DNA from: Chloroflexota bacterium
GTDB taxonomy: Bacteria > Chloroflexota > Anaerolineae > Aggregatilineales > Aggregatilineaceae
Direction: 5' to 3'
DNA length: 53,171 nt
Assembly (NCBI GenBank): GCA_012729765.1
Contig: JAAYCM010000099.1
Location: forward strand, 1 to 53,171
Shown here: positions 23,982 through 31,975 of the stretch, piece after piece
How the letters are laid out: the number at the start of each line of letters is the position of its first letter
Position numbering within the stretch: the stretch's first letter is position 1
Notes under the pieces: generated by a model
Seen by the model: the letters and a program-made list of their open reading frames with translations, nothing else
Told to the model about the DNA's origin: nothing
The model's database searches: none
Position numbers and translations under genes: made by a program

Positions 23982-24029
23982 CTCCCCTTCCCTCCGCGAA
24001 GCGTGGGGGAAGGGGCCGGGGGATGGGGG
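23982..24029 (+). repeat. fragment of the dispersed GC-rich element
   Basis: This is the inner hairpin plus the GGGGGATGGGGGG end, directly after the Imm-5-like stop and before the convergent methyltransferase stop. It may serve as a bidirectional terminator. Confidence 0.65.
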
Positions 24030-24083
24030 GCGAACTTGTTGCTTCCCTATCCCGCCGTGAATATGGGCCAGGGGCTGAGGAGT

Positions 24084-24881
24084 CTACCCCGTCTTCTGCG
24101 CCATGAAGATCGCGCGCTCGTGGTCCGCGTCCTGGCGCGCGTCGAAAGGCTCCAGCCCCGGATCGAGCACCGCCAGCGTCCGGAAGCCGGTTCGCTCCAG
24201 CAGCCCCAGCACGGCCTGTGTCGGGAAGCCCCGCTCGATGTGAATTTCTTCCTGCCGCTGCCAGCCGTTCTCGTCGCGCTGCCAGATCCAATAGTGATGC
24301 GTCGCCGCCAGCGTCTCGAAGCTGAACGCCCGCCGCACGATCACGCTGAGGTCCTGCCCGTTGTCGAAGTCGATCCGGTCGGTGTGGGGCATATCGCGCG
24401 CCAGCCCGTAGATCGTGTGCAGGTCGAAGATGAACAGCCGCCCCGTGTCGAGCACCTGGTTCACCTGCCGGAAGGCTGCTTCCATCTCGCGCAGGCTTTG
24501 CAGCGCGTTGAACACGCCCCCAATCGCCAGCACCAGATCGACCTCACCCAGCGGGGACTCCAGCCGGCGCACGTCCATCTGCACGAAGTCGGGCGCGTCC
24601 CCGATCAGCTCGGTTTCCGCCGCGTTCTGCTGCGCCTGGGCGAGCATCGGCGGGCTGGCATCCACCCCCACCACGCGATACCCCTGGTTCGCCAGCCACA
24701 GCGTCGTCAGGCCGGTGCCACAGCCCACGTCCACCACCCGCCGCCCGGCCCAGTCCAGCGCATACGCGTAGGCCAGATAGTGCGGCACCGCGTCCGCCGA
24801 CGCCTGCGAATACCCGGCCCGATCGTACACCGCCGCCAGGGCCGAATAGGGCGCGGCCAGATATGGTTGTTGCTCGCTCAT
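24084..24881 (-). CDS. SAM-dependent class I methyltransferase
   Basis: A 265-residue Rossmann-type methyltransferase. Motif I is VVDVGCGTGLTTLWLANQGY, motif II is VVGVDASPPMLAQAQ, and DLVLAIGGVFNALQSLREME supplies the later acidic motif. The C-terminal half, with strands such as TIYGLARDMPHTDRIDFDNG and THHYWIWQRDE, follows the small-molecule methyltransferases rather than rRNA enzymes. The substrate is unknown. The start at 24881 is chosen because GAGGGGGG precedes it. A well-formed promoter lies 45 bp upstream, so it is transcribed on its own. Confidence 0.85.
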   Translation of the reverse strand: MSEQQPYLAAPYSALAAVYDRAGYSQASADAVPHYLAYAYALDWAGRRVVDVGCGTGLTTLWLANQGYRVVGVDASPPMLAQAQQNAAETELIGDAPDFVQMDVRRLESPLGEVDLVLAIGGVFNALQSLREMEAAFRQVNQVLDTGRLFIFDLHTIYGLARDMPHTDRIDFDNGQDLSVIVRRAFSFETLAATHHYWIWQRDENGWQRQEEIHIERGFPTQAVLGLLERTGFRTLAVLDPGLEPFDARQDADHERAIFMAQKTG

Positions 24882-24926
24882 ACCCCCCTCAATTCTGTGT
24901 GCCAACCTCAACTTCTTCCCGTGATC

Positions 24927-24955
24927 GTTATACACCCGCGCCGCCGCCCTGCCAA
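24927..24955 (-). promoter_or_regulatory. promoter of the methyltransferase gene
   Basis: On the minus strand TTGGCA (24955-24950), 17 bp, then TATAAC (24932-24927). Both boxes match the sigma-70 consensus at five of six positions. It lies in the short gap after the DM13 gene stop. Confidence 0.75.
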
Positions 24956-24962
24956 GCCGCGC

Positions 24963-25637
24963 CTACGACCCATCGCTCCCGGTCGATGGCGCGAGCGGCG
25001 CATAGCTGAACACAGTGCTGTAGCGGGCCGAATAGATCACGATGCTGCCCTGGACATAATTGTCGGGGTTGAAGGCCGGGTCCTCGATAAAATAATTCTG
25101 GTTGCCCTGTGTGGCCTTCAACGCGCCGAGATCGATCTGAAGCCGCGGGAGTTGGGCCAGGTCTTCCGGCGTGGTCGGGTTGGGGAAGGCGCTCAGCAGC
25201 ACGTGCAGCTCCGGCCCGTTGAGCGCGTCCAGGTCTTCGATGCGCAGCAGCCAGCGCCCATCCGAGAGGCGGTAGATCGTCGCCGTGCCGGTCGCGCTGC
25301 GGATCGGATCGACCGTCACGAAATTGCCCCCCAGCAGACGTTGGACCGCGCCCGGATCGGCGTCCAGGCCCGGCAGATATGGCTCCTCAAGCTCTTCGGG
25401 CGCTGCCAGCCGGGCCGCCACAAAGTCGATCGCCATCTGCTCGTCATCGCCATACATCGCGTTGTAACGCTCCTGCGTTTCGAGCGGCAGCTCATAAAAC
25501 GCCGGCGGAAAGGGCAGCGCCTCGTCCTCGTCTTGCAGATAGGGCAGAACGCGATCGATCCACAGCGGCGACGCCAGCAGCGCCCCGACGATCACAGCCC
25601 CCACAAACAGTATGCCCCAGGCAGGTCGCGTTCGCAT
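24963..25637 (-). CDS. membrane-anchored DM13 domain protein
   Basis: A 224-residue protein. One N-terminal membrane helix (AWGILFVGAVIVGALLASPL) anchors an exported domain. Residues about 110-215 are a DM13 domain: GTATIYRLSDGRWLLRIEDL, NGPELHVLLSAF, LGALKATQGNQNYFI and VIYSARYSTVFSYA. DM13 is thought to be an electron-transfer or cytochrome-like domain; the Cys proposed as a redox residue in some members is not present here. The ribosome-binding site is weak (GGAAC). Confidence 0.82.
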   Translation of the reverse strand: MRTRPAWGILFVGAVIVGALLASPLWIDRVLPYLQDEDEALPFPPAFYELPLETQERYNAMYGDDEQMAIDFVAARLAAPEELEEPYLPGLDADPGAVQRLLGGNFVTVDPIRSATGTATIYRLSDGRWLLRIEDLDALNGPELHVLLSAFPNPTTPEDLAQLPRLQIDLGALKATQGNQNYFIEDPAFNPDNYVQGSIVIYSARYSTVFSYAPLAPSTGSDGS

Positions 25638-25674
25638 CAGTTCCGTTTACCTTCCGCGTGCAGATGGATCGCGC

Positions 25675-25852
25675 TAGAGACTGTTATGCACTTTTACCCC
25701 CCCATCCCCCGGCCCCTACCCCCACGTTTCACGGAGGGAAGGGGAGCATGATGGCGTTTTTCAAGTCCTTCCCTCCTTGTGGGGGAAGGATTTAGGATGG
25801 GGGGCAGTGTCGTTCGCCTCGTTCAGCGTTCCGAAGTACATAACACGCTCTA
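25675..25852 (-). mobile_element. complete family A MITE-like element, reverse orientation
   Basis: A 178-bp copy. The left end TAGAGACTGTTATGCAC and the right end GTACATAACACGCTCTA are inverted repeats bounded by TA. The core is in the opposite direction to the copy at 19013, and it includes the same GTTCCGAAG / CTCGTTCAGCG subterminal stretch. It occupies the spacer between the DM13 gene and the SAM riboswitch promoter. Confidence 0.8.
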
Positions 25853-25966
25853 AGCGTGCCTCAACCGGCCCGATCATAGCGAAGCCCGCGCCAAGAATCC
25901 AGCTTTGGCCCCGATGGTCAGGCGTCCATGAGCTTTGATGCAATGCAACTCCCCAGGATTGAGGGC

Positions 25967-25995
25967 TTGTCAGGGGATGCATTGGCTGATACACT
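25967..25995 (+). promoter_or_regulatory. promoter of the SAM riboswitch transcript
   Basis: TTGTCA (25967-25972), a 17-bp spacer, then TACACT (25990-25995). Transcription would start near 26002, some 30 bases ahead of the aptamer. Confidence 0.72.
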
Positions 25996-26033
25996 CATAA
26001 TAGTGAACCTTACCAACCAAAAACATGCGATAT

Positions 26034-26140
26034 CCTGCATCCAGAGCGGTAGAGGGACCGGCCCTATGAAACCGCAGCAACCGCCAGTCATGGCAAGGTG
26101 CTAATTCCGGCAGAGGCATAGTAACTCTGGCAGATGTGAG
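26034..26140 (+). ncRNA. SAM-I (S-box) riboswitch
   Basis: The conserved S-box blocks occur in order: CCAGAGCGGTAGAGGGACCG, GGCCCTATGAAACC, GCAACC, AAGGTGCTAATTCC, and the closing P1 strand GATGTGAG, which pairs with CTGCATC at 26035. CAGATG (26131-26136) of P1 can instead pair with CATCTG (26161-26166) of the terminator's left arm. That gives a textbook antiterminator. Bound SAM should therefore switch the downstream gene off. Confidence 0.95.
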
Positions 26141-26154
26141 AAACGGTCAACAGT

Positions 26155-26187
26155 ACCGGGCATCTGGCATGGATGTCCGGTTTTTTG
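26155..26187 (+). terminator. riboswitch-controlled terminator
   Basis: ACCGGGCATC (26155-26164) pairs with GATGTCCGGT (26172-26181) over 10 bp, with one G-T pair, followed by TTTTTT. It lies between the SAM aptamer and the ATG at 26212. Confidence 0.92.
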
Positions 26188-26211
26188 TTGGTTTTCAGAA
26201 AGGATAAGCGC

Positions 26212-26544
26212 ATGTCCACCAATAGCTTCAGCGGTTTTCGGTGTCTGGGGGTGAACTGGTTCCAGTTCAAACCGGGCACGGTTGACCAGATGCGCTGCCC
26301 CGTCTGCGGCGCAGAATGTACGGTGGAACGCAGCGTCGAGCGCAAGCCATCGGCCACCACCTACATGATCGCGGGCATTCATGATGAGTTCACCTGCCCT
26401 CGACACGGCGAGGACTGGCACTGGGACGCGCAGCAGTATGTCATCGAAATACGGCGTACCAAGAGCAAACGGGTGCGCGAGCTGATCTTTCAGGACCTGC
26501 TCGATTTTCTGGCTTCCAAAGGCATCGAGTACGAGCAGGAGTAG
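26212..26544 (+). CDS. small Cys-rich protein under SAM riboswitch control, unknown function
   Basis: A 110-residue protein. CPVCGAEC (about 24-31) and CPRHGEDWHWD (about 63-73) could form one zinc-ribbon-like site of three Cys and a fourth Cys or His. The flanks are rich in aromatic residues and strands (GFRCLGVNWFQFKPGTVDQM, TTYMIAGIHDEFTC), and the C-terminus is helical (KRVRELIFQDLLDFLASKGI). No signal peptide or membrane helix. The ATG at 26212 has AAAGGA seven bases upstream. I do not recognise the family. SAM repression is normally seen for methionine or SAM synthesis and uptake, so a role in sulfur or methyl metabolism is a reasonable guess. Confidence 0.8.
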   Translation: MSTNSFSGFRCLGVNWFQFKPGTVDQMRCPVCGAECTVERSVERKPSATTYMIAGIHDEFTCPRHGEDWHWDAQQYVIEIRRTKSKRVRELIFQDLLDFLASKGIEYEQE

Positions 26545-26578
26545 CCCAATTCCCGCCCGGTGATAGAGTGATCACAAT

Positions 26579-26608
26579 TGAGGGTATGCCCGTGTGGGTA
26601 TACCCTCA
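26579..26608 (+). terminator. hairpin after the SAM-controlled gene
   Basis: TGAGGGTAT (26579-26587) pairs with ATACCCTCA (26600-26608) perfectly over 9 bp, followed by TTCATT. A moderate intrinsic terminator 35 bp past the stop, making the gene a single-gene unit. Confidence 0.65.
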
Positions 26609-26679
26609 TTCATTGCCGCATGGGCCAGACGCCGGTCGGGATCAGATCGGCAGTCAGGCGTCCGCCCGCTGCCCGCCTA

Positions 26680-26708
26680 TCGACAACCGGCCCCCACTCC
26701 GCTATACT
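26680..26708 (+). promoter_or_regulatory. promoter of the DUF362 gene
   Basis: TCGACA (26680-26685) and TATACT (26703-26708), five of six matches each, are separated by exactly 17 bp. The ATG is 54 bp downstream. Confidence 0.78.
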
Positions 26709-26761
26709 CCTTAGTGAAATCAATGACGATCATCTTGTTAATACTGGCCAAGGAGTCACTC

Positions 26762-27991
26762 ATGGCTGAATTCCCCGGCAAGGGCAAAGTTGCGATTGTC
26801 TGGACCAAGCCCGAAACGGTTGTCGAAGACGTGCGCGAAGTCATGCGGCTGGCGGGCTATCAGGACGCGCTGCCCAAAGACAAAGACACGCTGCTGAAGA
26901 TCAACATCTCGTGGGACACCTGGTATCCGGCCTGCTCCAGCACGCCCTGGCAGATCGAAGGCGTGATCCAGGAGCTTCAGGCGGCGGGCTACCCGCGCGT
27001 GATCGCGGCCCACAATGATACGGTCGTGGTCGATTCACGCGCCGGTGAGTTCAACAACAAGCACCGCTATGTGACCGACAAATACGGGCTGGAAAACTGG
27101 CACCTCTACGAGCCGCAGTTCGAGTGGGTGCGCTACGAGCCGAAGGAGCCGTTCCTGGTGCTCGACCGTGTCTATCCCGAAGGCGTCTATATCCCGCGCG
27201 ACTTCTATGGGCGCAGCATCATCCAACTGCCGACCGTCAAAACTCATGTGTTCACCACCATCACCGGCGCGATGAAAAATGCCTTCGGCGGGCTGCTCAG
27301 CCGCAAGCGCCACTGGACGCATTCGGTCATTCACGAAACGGTAGTGGACCTGCTCCAGATTCAGCAGGACATCCACACCGGCGTTTTTGCCGTGATGGAT
27401 GGCACCTTCGCCGGTGATGGCCCCGGCCCGCGCGCGATGCGCGTCCACGAGAAGAATATCCTGCTCGCCTCAGCCGACCAGGTTGCCATCGACGCCATGA
27501 GCGCCTATTTGCAGGGCTTCGACCCCATGACGCTCGACTTCATCCGCCTGGGGCACGAGCGCGGCCTGGGCGTGGGCGATCCCGCCGAGATTCAGATCGA
27601 AGGCGTCCCGCTCTCCGAGATTCCGCGCTTCGGCTTCACGCAGGAAGAAACCTTCGCCAGCAGGGGCCAGAAGATGATCTATCACGGCTGGCTGAAGGGC
27701 TTCGAAGGGATGCTGCTGCGCTCGCCGATCGTGCCCTGGAGCTATTTCGCCAGCAACGTCTACCACAACTACTACTGGTATCCCTTCGTGGGCCGCAAGC
27801 GCGTTGAAGAAGCGCTCAACACCCAGTGGGGCCGCCTGTTTGCCAGCTACGGCGACGGCCAGGTCGTGATGCCGGGCGTCGAGCCGGAGAAGGTCCAGAA
27901 GCTCGCCCTGGGCGGCGCGCTGGCGACCGGCGGGGCGCTGTTCCTCGGTAGCCGTCTGCTGGGCGGCCTGATCAACGGCAGGGCGAAATAA
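26762..27991 (+). CDS. DUF362 domain protein
   Basis: A 409-residue protein consisting mainly of a DUF362 domain. Indicative segments are KDTLLKINISWDTWYPACSS, GRSIIQLPTVKTHVFTTITGAMKNAFGGLLSRKRHW, and MDGTFAGDGPGPRAM followed by ILLASADQVAIDAMSA. The family is often linked to iron-sulfur or redox enzymes, but its reaction is not established. No CxxC ferredoxin motif is attached, unlike many members. The C-terminus has a glycine-rich hydrophobic stretch (LGGALATGGALFLGSRLLGG) that may insert in a membrane. AAGGAG lies six bases from the ATG; the frame upstream is unlikely to be coding. Confidence 0.85.
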   Translation: MAEFPGKGKVAIVWTKPETVVEDVREVMRLAGYQDALPKDKDTLLKINISWDTWYPACSSTPWQIEGVIQELQAAGYPRVIAAHNDTVVVDSRAGEFNNKHRYVTDKYGLENWHLYEPQFEWVRYEPKEPFLVLDRVYPEGVYIPRDFYGRSIIQLPTVKTHVFTTITGAMKNAFGGLLSRKRHWTHSVIHETVVDLLQIQQDIHTGVFAVMDGTFAGDGPGPRAMRVHEKNILLASADQVAIDAMSAYLQGFDPMTLDFIRLGHERGLGVGDPAEIQIEGVPLSEIPRFGFTQEETFASRGQKMIYHGWLKGFEGMLLRSPIVPWSYFASNVYHNYYWYPFVGRKRVEEALNTQWGRLFASYGDGQVVMPGVEPEKVQKLALGGALATGGALFLGSRLLGGLINGRAK

Positions 27992-28019
27992 CCGCCGGTT
28001 CTTCGCGGCGTGCTCTGTA

Positions 28020-28075
28020 GAGGCGTACAGCTGTACGCCCGCCGCACAACACAGATTTTTGTAGGGGCAGTGCTT
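28020..28075 (+). repeat. palindromic spacer repeats
   Basis: GGCGTACAGCTGTACGCC is a perfect 18-bp palindrome (28022-28039), followed by GTAGGGGCAGTGCTTGCGCTGCC, a second hairpin. Both fall just after the DUF362 stop and are likely 3'-end structures of its message. Confidence 0.55.
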
Positions 28076-28107
28076 GCGCTGCCTCGTTTTTTATCCCGCC
28101 CCGCGCC

Positions 28108-28163
28108 CATTCTCCCCTTCCCTCCGCGCCAGCGTGGGGGAAGGGGCCGGGGGATGGGGGGGG
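28108..28163 (+). repeat. fragment of the dispersed GC-rich element
   Basis: The inner hairpin and the GGATGGGGGGGG end only. It abuts the T-run of the DUF4397 terminator on the opposite strand. Confidence 0.65.
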
Positions 28164-28164
28164 G

Positions 28165-28198
28165 TAAAAACAAAAAGGCCGGGATTTTGCTCCCGGCC
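28165..28198 (-). terminator. terminator of the DUF4397 gene
   Basis: On the minus strand GGCCGGGA and TCCCGGCC form a perfect 8-bp stem with a 6-base loop, followed by TTTTTGTTTTT. It lies 25 bp past the stop codon at 28223. Confidence 0.92.
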
Positions 28199-28222
28199 TC
28201 TGCCTTCGATCAGGCTATCGTG

Positions 28223-29218
28223 CTACATGCTGGCTTCTTCGGTACCCACCATCTCCGGCTCTTCGGTCGCGGCCATGTCCGGCTCCTCGGTCGCCAGGGC
28301 ATCATCCGCTTCGGCGGTAGCCTCTGCCGTCGCCGCAGCATCCGGCGCGCCGAGGTTCGTCCCGGCGATCAGATCGCTGCGCGAGATCGAATCGATGAAC
28401 ACCCGCGCGCTGTTGGCTGTGCCGGTAGCCACGATGAAGTAGAACGTATCGGCTTCCAGCGTGGTACCCGACAGGTCGAGGAAGGTCGGCTCGGTCGCGC
28501 CGCTGGGAACAACCCGCAGATCGTAAGTCCCGGCATCCACGTCGAACTCAGCCAGGCCGCTGTTGAAATCGGCCTGGGTCGCAAAGTTCAGACCCGACAC
28601 CAGCACCGTGCCATCGCTGGTGATCACGTCCACCGACTCGGCATCCGGAATCGCGTGGAACACCGCCACCCGCGCCTGACCCTCCGGCGGCAGCGTGTAG
28701 TCCAGACGCAGCACCTGGATCGTCAGCGTCCCGGCCTCAGCCGAGCCAACGACCGCCAGCGTGCTGAACGCGTTGGCATTCAGGGTGTAGTTGAACGGCC
28801 CGACCACCGCCTCGGCATACGACGTGTCGATCGGGGCCAGCGCGAATTCATACGTGCCCGCCGGCATCTCAACCCAGCCGGTTATCGCCGGGAACGCGAG
28901 CTGTTGAATGTCGCTCAGCTCGCCATCCACAAAGATATCCAGCGCCGGGGCATCCGCCGCGAAGTGTGCAAAGCGGACATAGGTCAGGTTTTCGGGCAGC
29001 GCGACCTCTTCGGTCGCCTCAGCCGTGGCTTCCGCCGTCGCAGCCGGCAGCGGCTCCTCGGTCGCTACAGCCTCAGGCTCTTCGGTGCCAACTCCCGGAC
29101 CGGCTTCTTCGGTCGCCTCAGGCGTCCCGCCGTCCTGCGCCAGCACATTCAGGGTCGGCAGCGCCGCCAAAGCCGCCACCAGGACCAACACGAACGCGAT
29201 CAGACTCAGTTTACGCAT
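28223..29218 (-). CDS. secreted DUF4397 protein with low-complexity tails
   Basis: A 331-residue exported protein. Signal peptide MRKLSLIAFVLVLVAALAAL, cut near LNVLAQ. A first linker of ATEE/ATAEA repeats (about 30-75) leads to two DUF4397 modules. These begin YVRFAHFAADAPALDIFVDG and ARVAVFHAIPDAESVDVITS, which is the usual way these domains repeat. A second acidic linker with TEEPDMAATEEPEM closes the protein. DUF4397 proteins are surface or secreted and of unknown role; binding is likelier than catalysis. AGGAGGAAG precedes the ATG. Transcription ends at a strong terminator. Confidence 0.88.
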   Translation of the reverse strand: MRKLSLIAFVLVLVAALAALPTLNVLAQDGGTPEATEEAGPGVGTEEPEAVATEEPLPAATAEATAEATEEVALPENLTYVRFAHFAADAPALDIFVDGELSDIQQLAFPAITGWVEMPAGTYEFALAPIDTSYAEAVVGPFNYTLNANAFSTLAVVGSAEAGTLTIQVLRLDYTLPPEGQARVAVFHAIPDAESVDVITSDGTVLVSGLNFATQADFNSGLAEFDVDAGTYDLRVVPSGATEPTFLDLSGTTLEADTFYFIVATGTANSARVFIDSISRSDLIAGTNLGAPDAAATAEATAEADDALATEEPDMAATEEPEMVGTEEASM

Positions 29219-29285
29219 TACTTCCTCCTGGTTCGTTCCTATACATCCAAATCGGTCGTCACGAGTAGGGGTATCTCGAAGGGGG

Positions 29286-29462
29286 TAGTGGTGAGGTTTT
29301 GACTGAGCCTGTTTTGCCCCCATCCTATAATCCTTCCCCCACATGGTGGGAAGGACTTGAAAAATGCGCCCATTCTCCCCTTCCCTCCGCGCCAGCGTGG
29401 GGGAAGGAGCCGGGGGATGGGGGGCAGTTGAACCGCTGCTATCAGTCAATTGTTCACCACTG
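29286..29462 (+). mobile_element. complete family B MITE-like element
   Basis: A 177-bp copy. The left end TAGTGGTGAGGTTTTGACTGA and the right end TCAGTCAATTGTTCACCACTG are inverted repeats. The core is in the opposite orientation to the copy at 20323. It lies in the divergent spacer between the DUF4397 and DUF3048 genes (29219-29709). The rest of that spacer holds the DUF3048 promoter and nothing gene-like. Confidence 0.78.
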
Positions 29463-29633
29463 CCCTCGAACGGCTCCGAGATACACCCTATTGAAGATAA
29501 AGGGAAAGCTGCCGGCTAACATCACCCTAGTGGCGGGTTTCCATATAGGACAGTAGAGGGGGGCAAGCACCGTTCAGGCGAGCGTGCAAGCTGCGCGTAG
29601 GGAAATCGCCGGGTGAGCCGTTCCGCGTTCGGA

Positions 29634-29662
29634 TAGGCAGATAGCCGGGCGGGCGGTATACT
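29634..29662 (+). promoter_or_regulatory. promoter of the DUF3048 gene
   Basis: TAGGCA (29634-29639), 17 bp, then TATACT (29657-29662). The ATG lies 48 bp downstream. Confidence 0.65.
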
Positions 29663-29709
29663 GGGCGGTCGTCCCGCCCAGATGCGATCATCATGACCAC
29701 GAGGCTTGT

Positions 29710-31098
29710 ATGCGACGTTTGGCGCTTCTTCTGACTATCACCGGCACGCTGGGGCTGCTGGCCTTCGCCGGCTTCGCCCTGCTAACGCCGCTTACCGAGG
29801 CTGGCGCAGCGGCCCAGGCGACCGTTCCGCCGACCAATACGCCCCGGCCCACCACGCCCGCCACGCCCACCATCCCGCCGACCAATACGCCGCGCATAAC
29901 GGCTACACCCAGCGCGAGTCCGGCGCCGACCCTCACCCCCACCTCGACGCTCACGCCGTCCCCGACGCTGACCGCCACGCCGACGATCACGCCGACCACC
30001 ATCGGCCCCAACGAGTACCCGGAGAATATCAACCCGCTGACCGGCCTGCCCTTTCCCAACGAGGAAGCCCGCAACCGCCGCACGCTGATCGTCAAGGTGT
30101 CCAACTTCCCGGAGATCGTCCGGCCCCAGAGCGGGCTGGACAAGGCCGACATCGTCTTCGAATACGAGGTCGAGGGCGCGGTCACGCGCTTTGCCGCGAT
30201 CTATCGCAGCCAGGGCGCGGAGATGGTCGGCAGCATCCGCAGCGCGCGCCTGCTCGATCTGGAGCTGGTGCCGATGTTCCAGGCTTTGCTGGCCTACAGC
30301 GGCGCGAACGCCTGGATCGACAATTACATCCTTGAGGCCGACTGGAAATGGCGCGCGCTCTCGCCGCAGCACGGCGTCAACGACCCGTTCGAACGCGTCC
30401 CGCAGGAAGGCAAAGCCTACGAGCACACCATGTTCGGCAACACCTACAAGCTGTGGGAAGCTGCCGAGGCGCGCCAGGTCAACGACGGGGCCGGGATGCG
30501 CGGCTTCGCCTTTGCCGACGATCCCGATCCCGGCGGGGTGCCCGCCCAGGACATCTTCATCGACTATTGGAACGAGCGCCAGGACACGCGCTGGCAGTAC
30601 AACCCCACCGATGGCCGCTACTATCGCTGGAACAGCGGCCTGCCCCACGTCGATGCCATCACCGGCGCGCAGCTTGCGACCGATAACGTCATCATTCTCG
30701 AAGCGCAGCACGTCGATCGCCCCGACATCCTCGACAGCGAGGTGAGCGGCGTGGTCATCGAAACGATCCTGTGGGGCAGCGGCACGGCGTGGCTCTTCCG
30801 CGACGGCCTGTGGTACGAGGGCGAGTGGTATCATGCCCAGGGTCGATCCGGCCTGTGGCTGATGTTCCCCGGCGGTGAGGAAGCCCTGCACCTCAAGCCC
30901 GGCCAGACGTGGTTCGAGGTCGTGCGCCCGGTGATGTACGGCGTCGAGATTTCGGAGCAGCCGGTCGATGCGGTCGGCACCGCCGAGGCGATCTACGCCA
31001 CCCAGACGCAGTCCGTCGCCCTGACCGCGACCGCCGTCGCGCCCTATATCACGCCGTCGCCCACGCCGCTCACCCCAACGCCGGTCGAACTGCCCTGA
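29710..31098 (+). CDS. secreted DUF3048 (YerB-like) protein
   Basis: A 462-residue exported protein. The N-terminal hydrophobic stretch (LALLLTITGTLGLLAFAGFAL) is followed by a Pro/Thr linker (TPTITPTTIGPNEYPENINP; about 40-100). Residues about 105-420 are the two-part DUF3048 domain: NPLTGLPFPNEEARNRRTLIV, GLDKADIVFEYEVEGAVTRF and VGSIRSARLLDLEL. A short second Pro/Thr tail ends the chain. B. subtilis YerB is a lipoprotein of this family with no settled function; this one has no lipobox. A weak CGAGG precedes the ATG, and transcription is from its own promoter. Confidence 0.88.
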   Translation: MRRLALLLTITGTLGLLAFAGFALLTPLTEAGAAAQATVPPTNTPRPTTPATPTIPPTNTPRITATPSASPAPTLTPTSTLTPSPTLTATPTITPTTIGPNEYPENINPLTGLPFPNEEARNRRTLIVKVSNFPEIVRPQSGLDKADIVFEYEVEGAVTRFAAIYRSQGAEMVGSIRSARLLDLELVPMFQALLAYSGANAWIDNYILEADWKWRALSPQHGVNDPFERVPQEGKAYEHTMFGNTYKLWEAAEARQVNDGAGMRGFAFADDPDPGGVPAQDIFIDYWNERQDTRWQYNPTDGRYYRWNSGLPHVDAITGAQLATDNVIILEAQHVDRPDILDSEVSGVVIETILWGSGTAWLFRDGLWYEGEWYHAQGRSGLWLMFPGGEEALHLKPGQTWFEVVRPVMYGVEISEQPVDAVGTAEAIYATQTQSVALTATAVAPYITPSPTPLTPTPVELP

Positions 31099-31216
31099 TC
31101 GTGCGTTTTGACCAGGGCAGCCCGCTCCCGCCGCGCTACCCTTCCTCTGATAATTACCCTGGGGCGGATCGGCTCGTGATCCGCCCCACTCCCTGTTTGC
31201 CACGAAAGGCGGAGAC

Positions 31217-31975
31217 GTGGGCGGCACGCTTCTGAATACCCTCACCGTGCTGGTCGGCAGCGCGCTCGGCCTGCTGATCGGCAACCGGCTTCCCGAACGC
31301 ATCCAGGAATCGGTCGTCACCGGCCTGGGATTGGTAACGCTGTTCGTTGGCATCAGCAACGCGGGCGAAACCGGCAACATCATCATCCCGCTGCTCGCGC
31401 TGATCACCGGCGCGATCGTGGGCGAGCTGCTGCGCCTCGACCGCCAGCTAGAGCGCTTCGCCGGGTGGATTCAGGCCCGCTTCACCCGCAGCGTGTCCGC
31501 GCCTGAACAGGTTTCCGCTGCCGATTCCCCCGCCGACTCCCGCGCCCGCTTCATTCAGGGCTTCGTGACCGCCAGCCTCGTCTTTTGCGTCGGCCCGCTG
31601 ACCTTCGTCGGCTCGATCCAGGATGGCATGGGCCTGCCGGTCGGCTTTCAGCAGCTTGCCATCAAAAGCGTGCTGGACGGCTTCGCCTCGATGGCCTTTG
31701 CCGCCAGCCTGGGTATCGGCGTGATGTTCAGCGTGATCACCGTCTTCGGTGTGCAGGGCGGGCTGGCGCTGGCCGGAAGCCTGGCCGGGGAGTTCATGAC
31801 CGATCCCATGATCGCCGAGATGACAGCCGTCGGCGGCCTGATCCTGATCGGCCTGGCGCTGGTGCTGCTGGACCTCAAGCAGCCGCGCATGGCGAACTTT
31901 CTGCCCGCCCTGCTGATCGCGCCGCTGCTGGTCGCCGTCGCTACCGCCCTCGGCATCGACATCTACCCACTTTAG
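31217..31975 (+). CDS. DUF554 membrane protein (YdfK-like)
   Basis: A 252-residue protein with about six to seven membrane helices. The opening GGTLLNTLTVLVGSALGLLIGNRLPERIQ and the segments GPLTFVGSIQDGMG and LAIKSVLDGFASMAFAASLGIGV are characteristic of DUF554. Members are thought to be transporters or permease-like, without a proven substrate. Translation begins at GTG (31217) with GGCGGAG upstream. The TAG stop is the first three bases of a family A element end. Confidence 0.88.
   Translation: MGGTLLNTLTVLVGSALGLLIGNRLPERIQESVVTGLGLVTLFVGISNAGETGNIIIPLLALITGAIVGELLRLDRQLERFAGWIQARFTRSVSAPEQVSAADSPADSRARFIQGFVTASLVFCVGPLTFVGSIQDGMGLPVGFQQLAIKSVLDGFASMAFAASLGIGVMFSVITVFGVQGGLALAGSLAGEFMTDPMIAEMTAVGGLILIGLALVLLDLKQPRMANFLPALLIAPLLVAVATALGIDIYPL

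Noticed and set aside
24003..25751. Plus-strand frame of about 580 residues across the methyltransferase and DM13 genes
   Set aside because: It runs through a repeat element and antisense to two recognisable genes. It has no family features.
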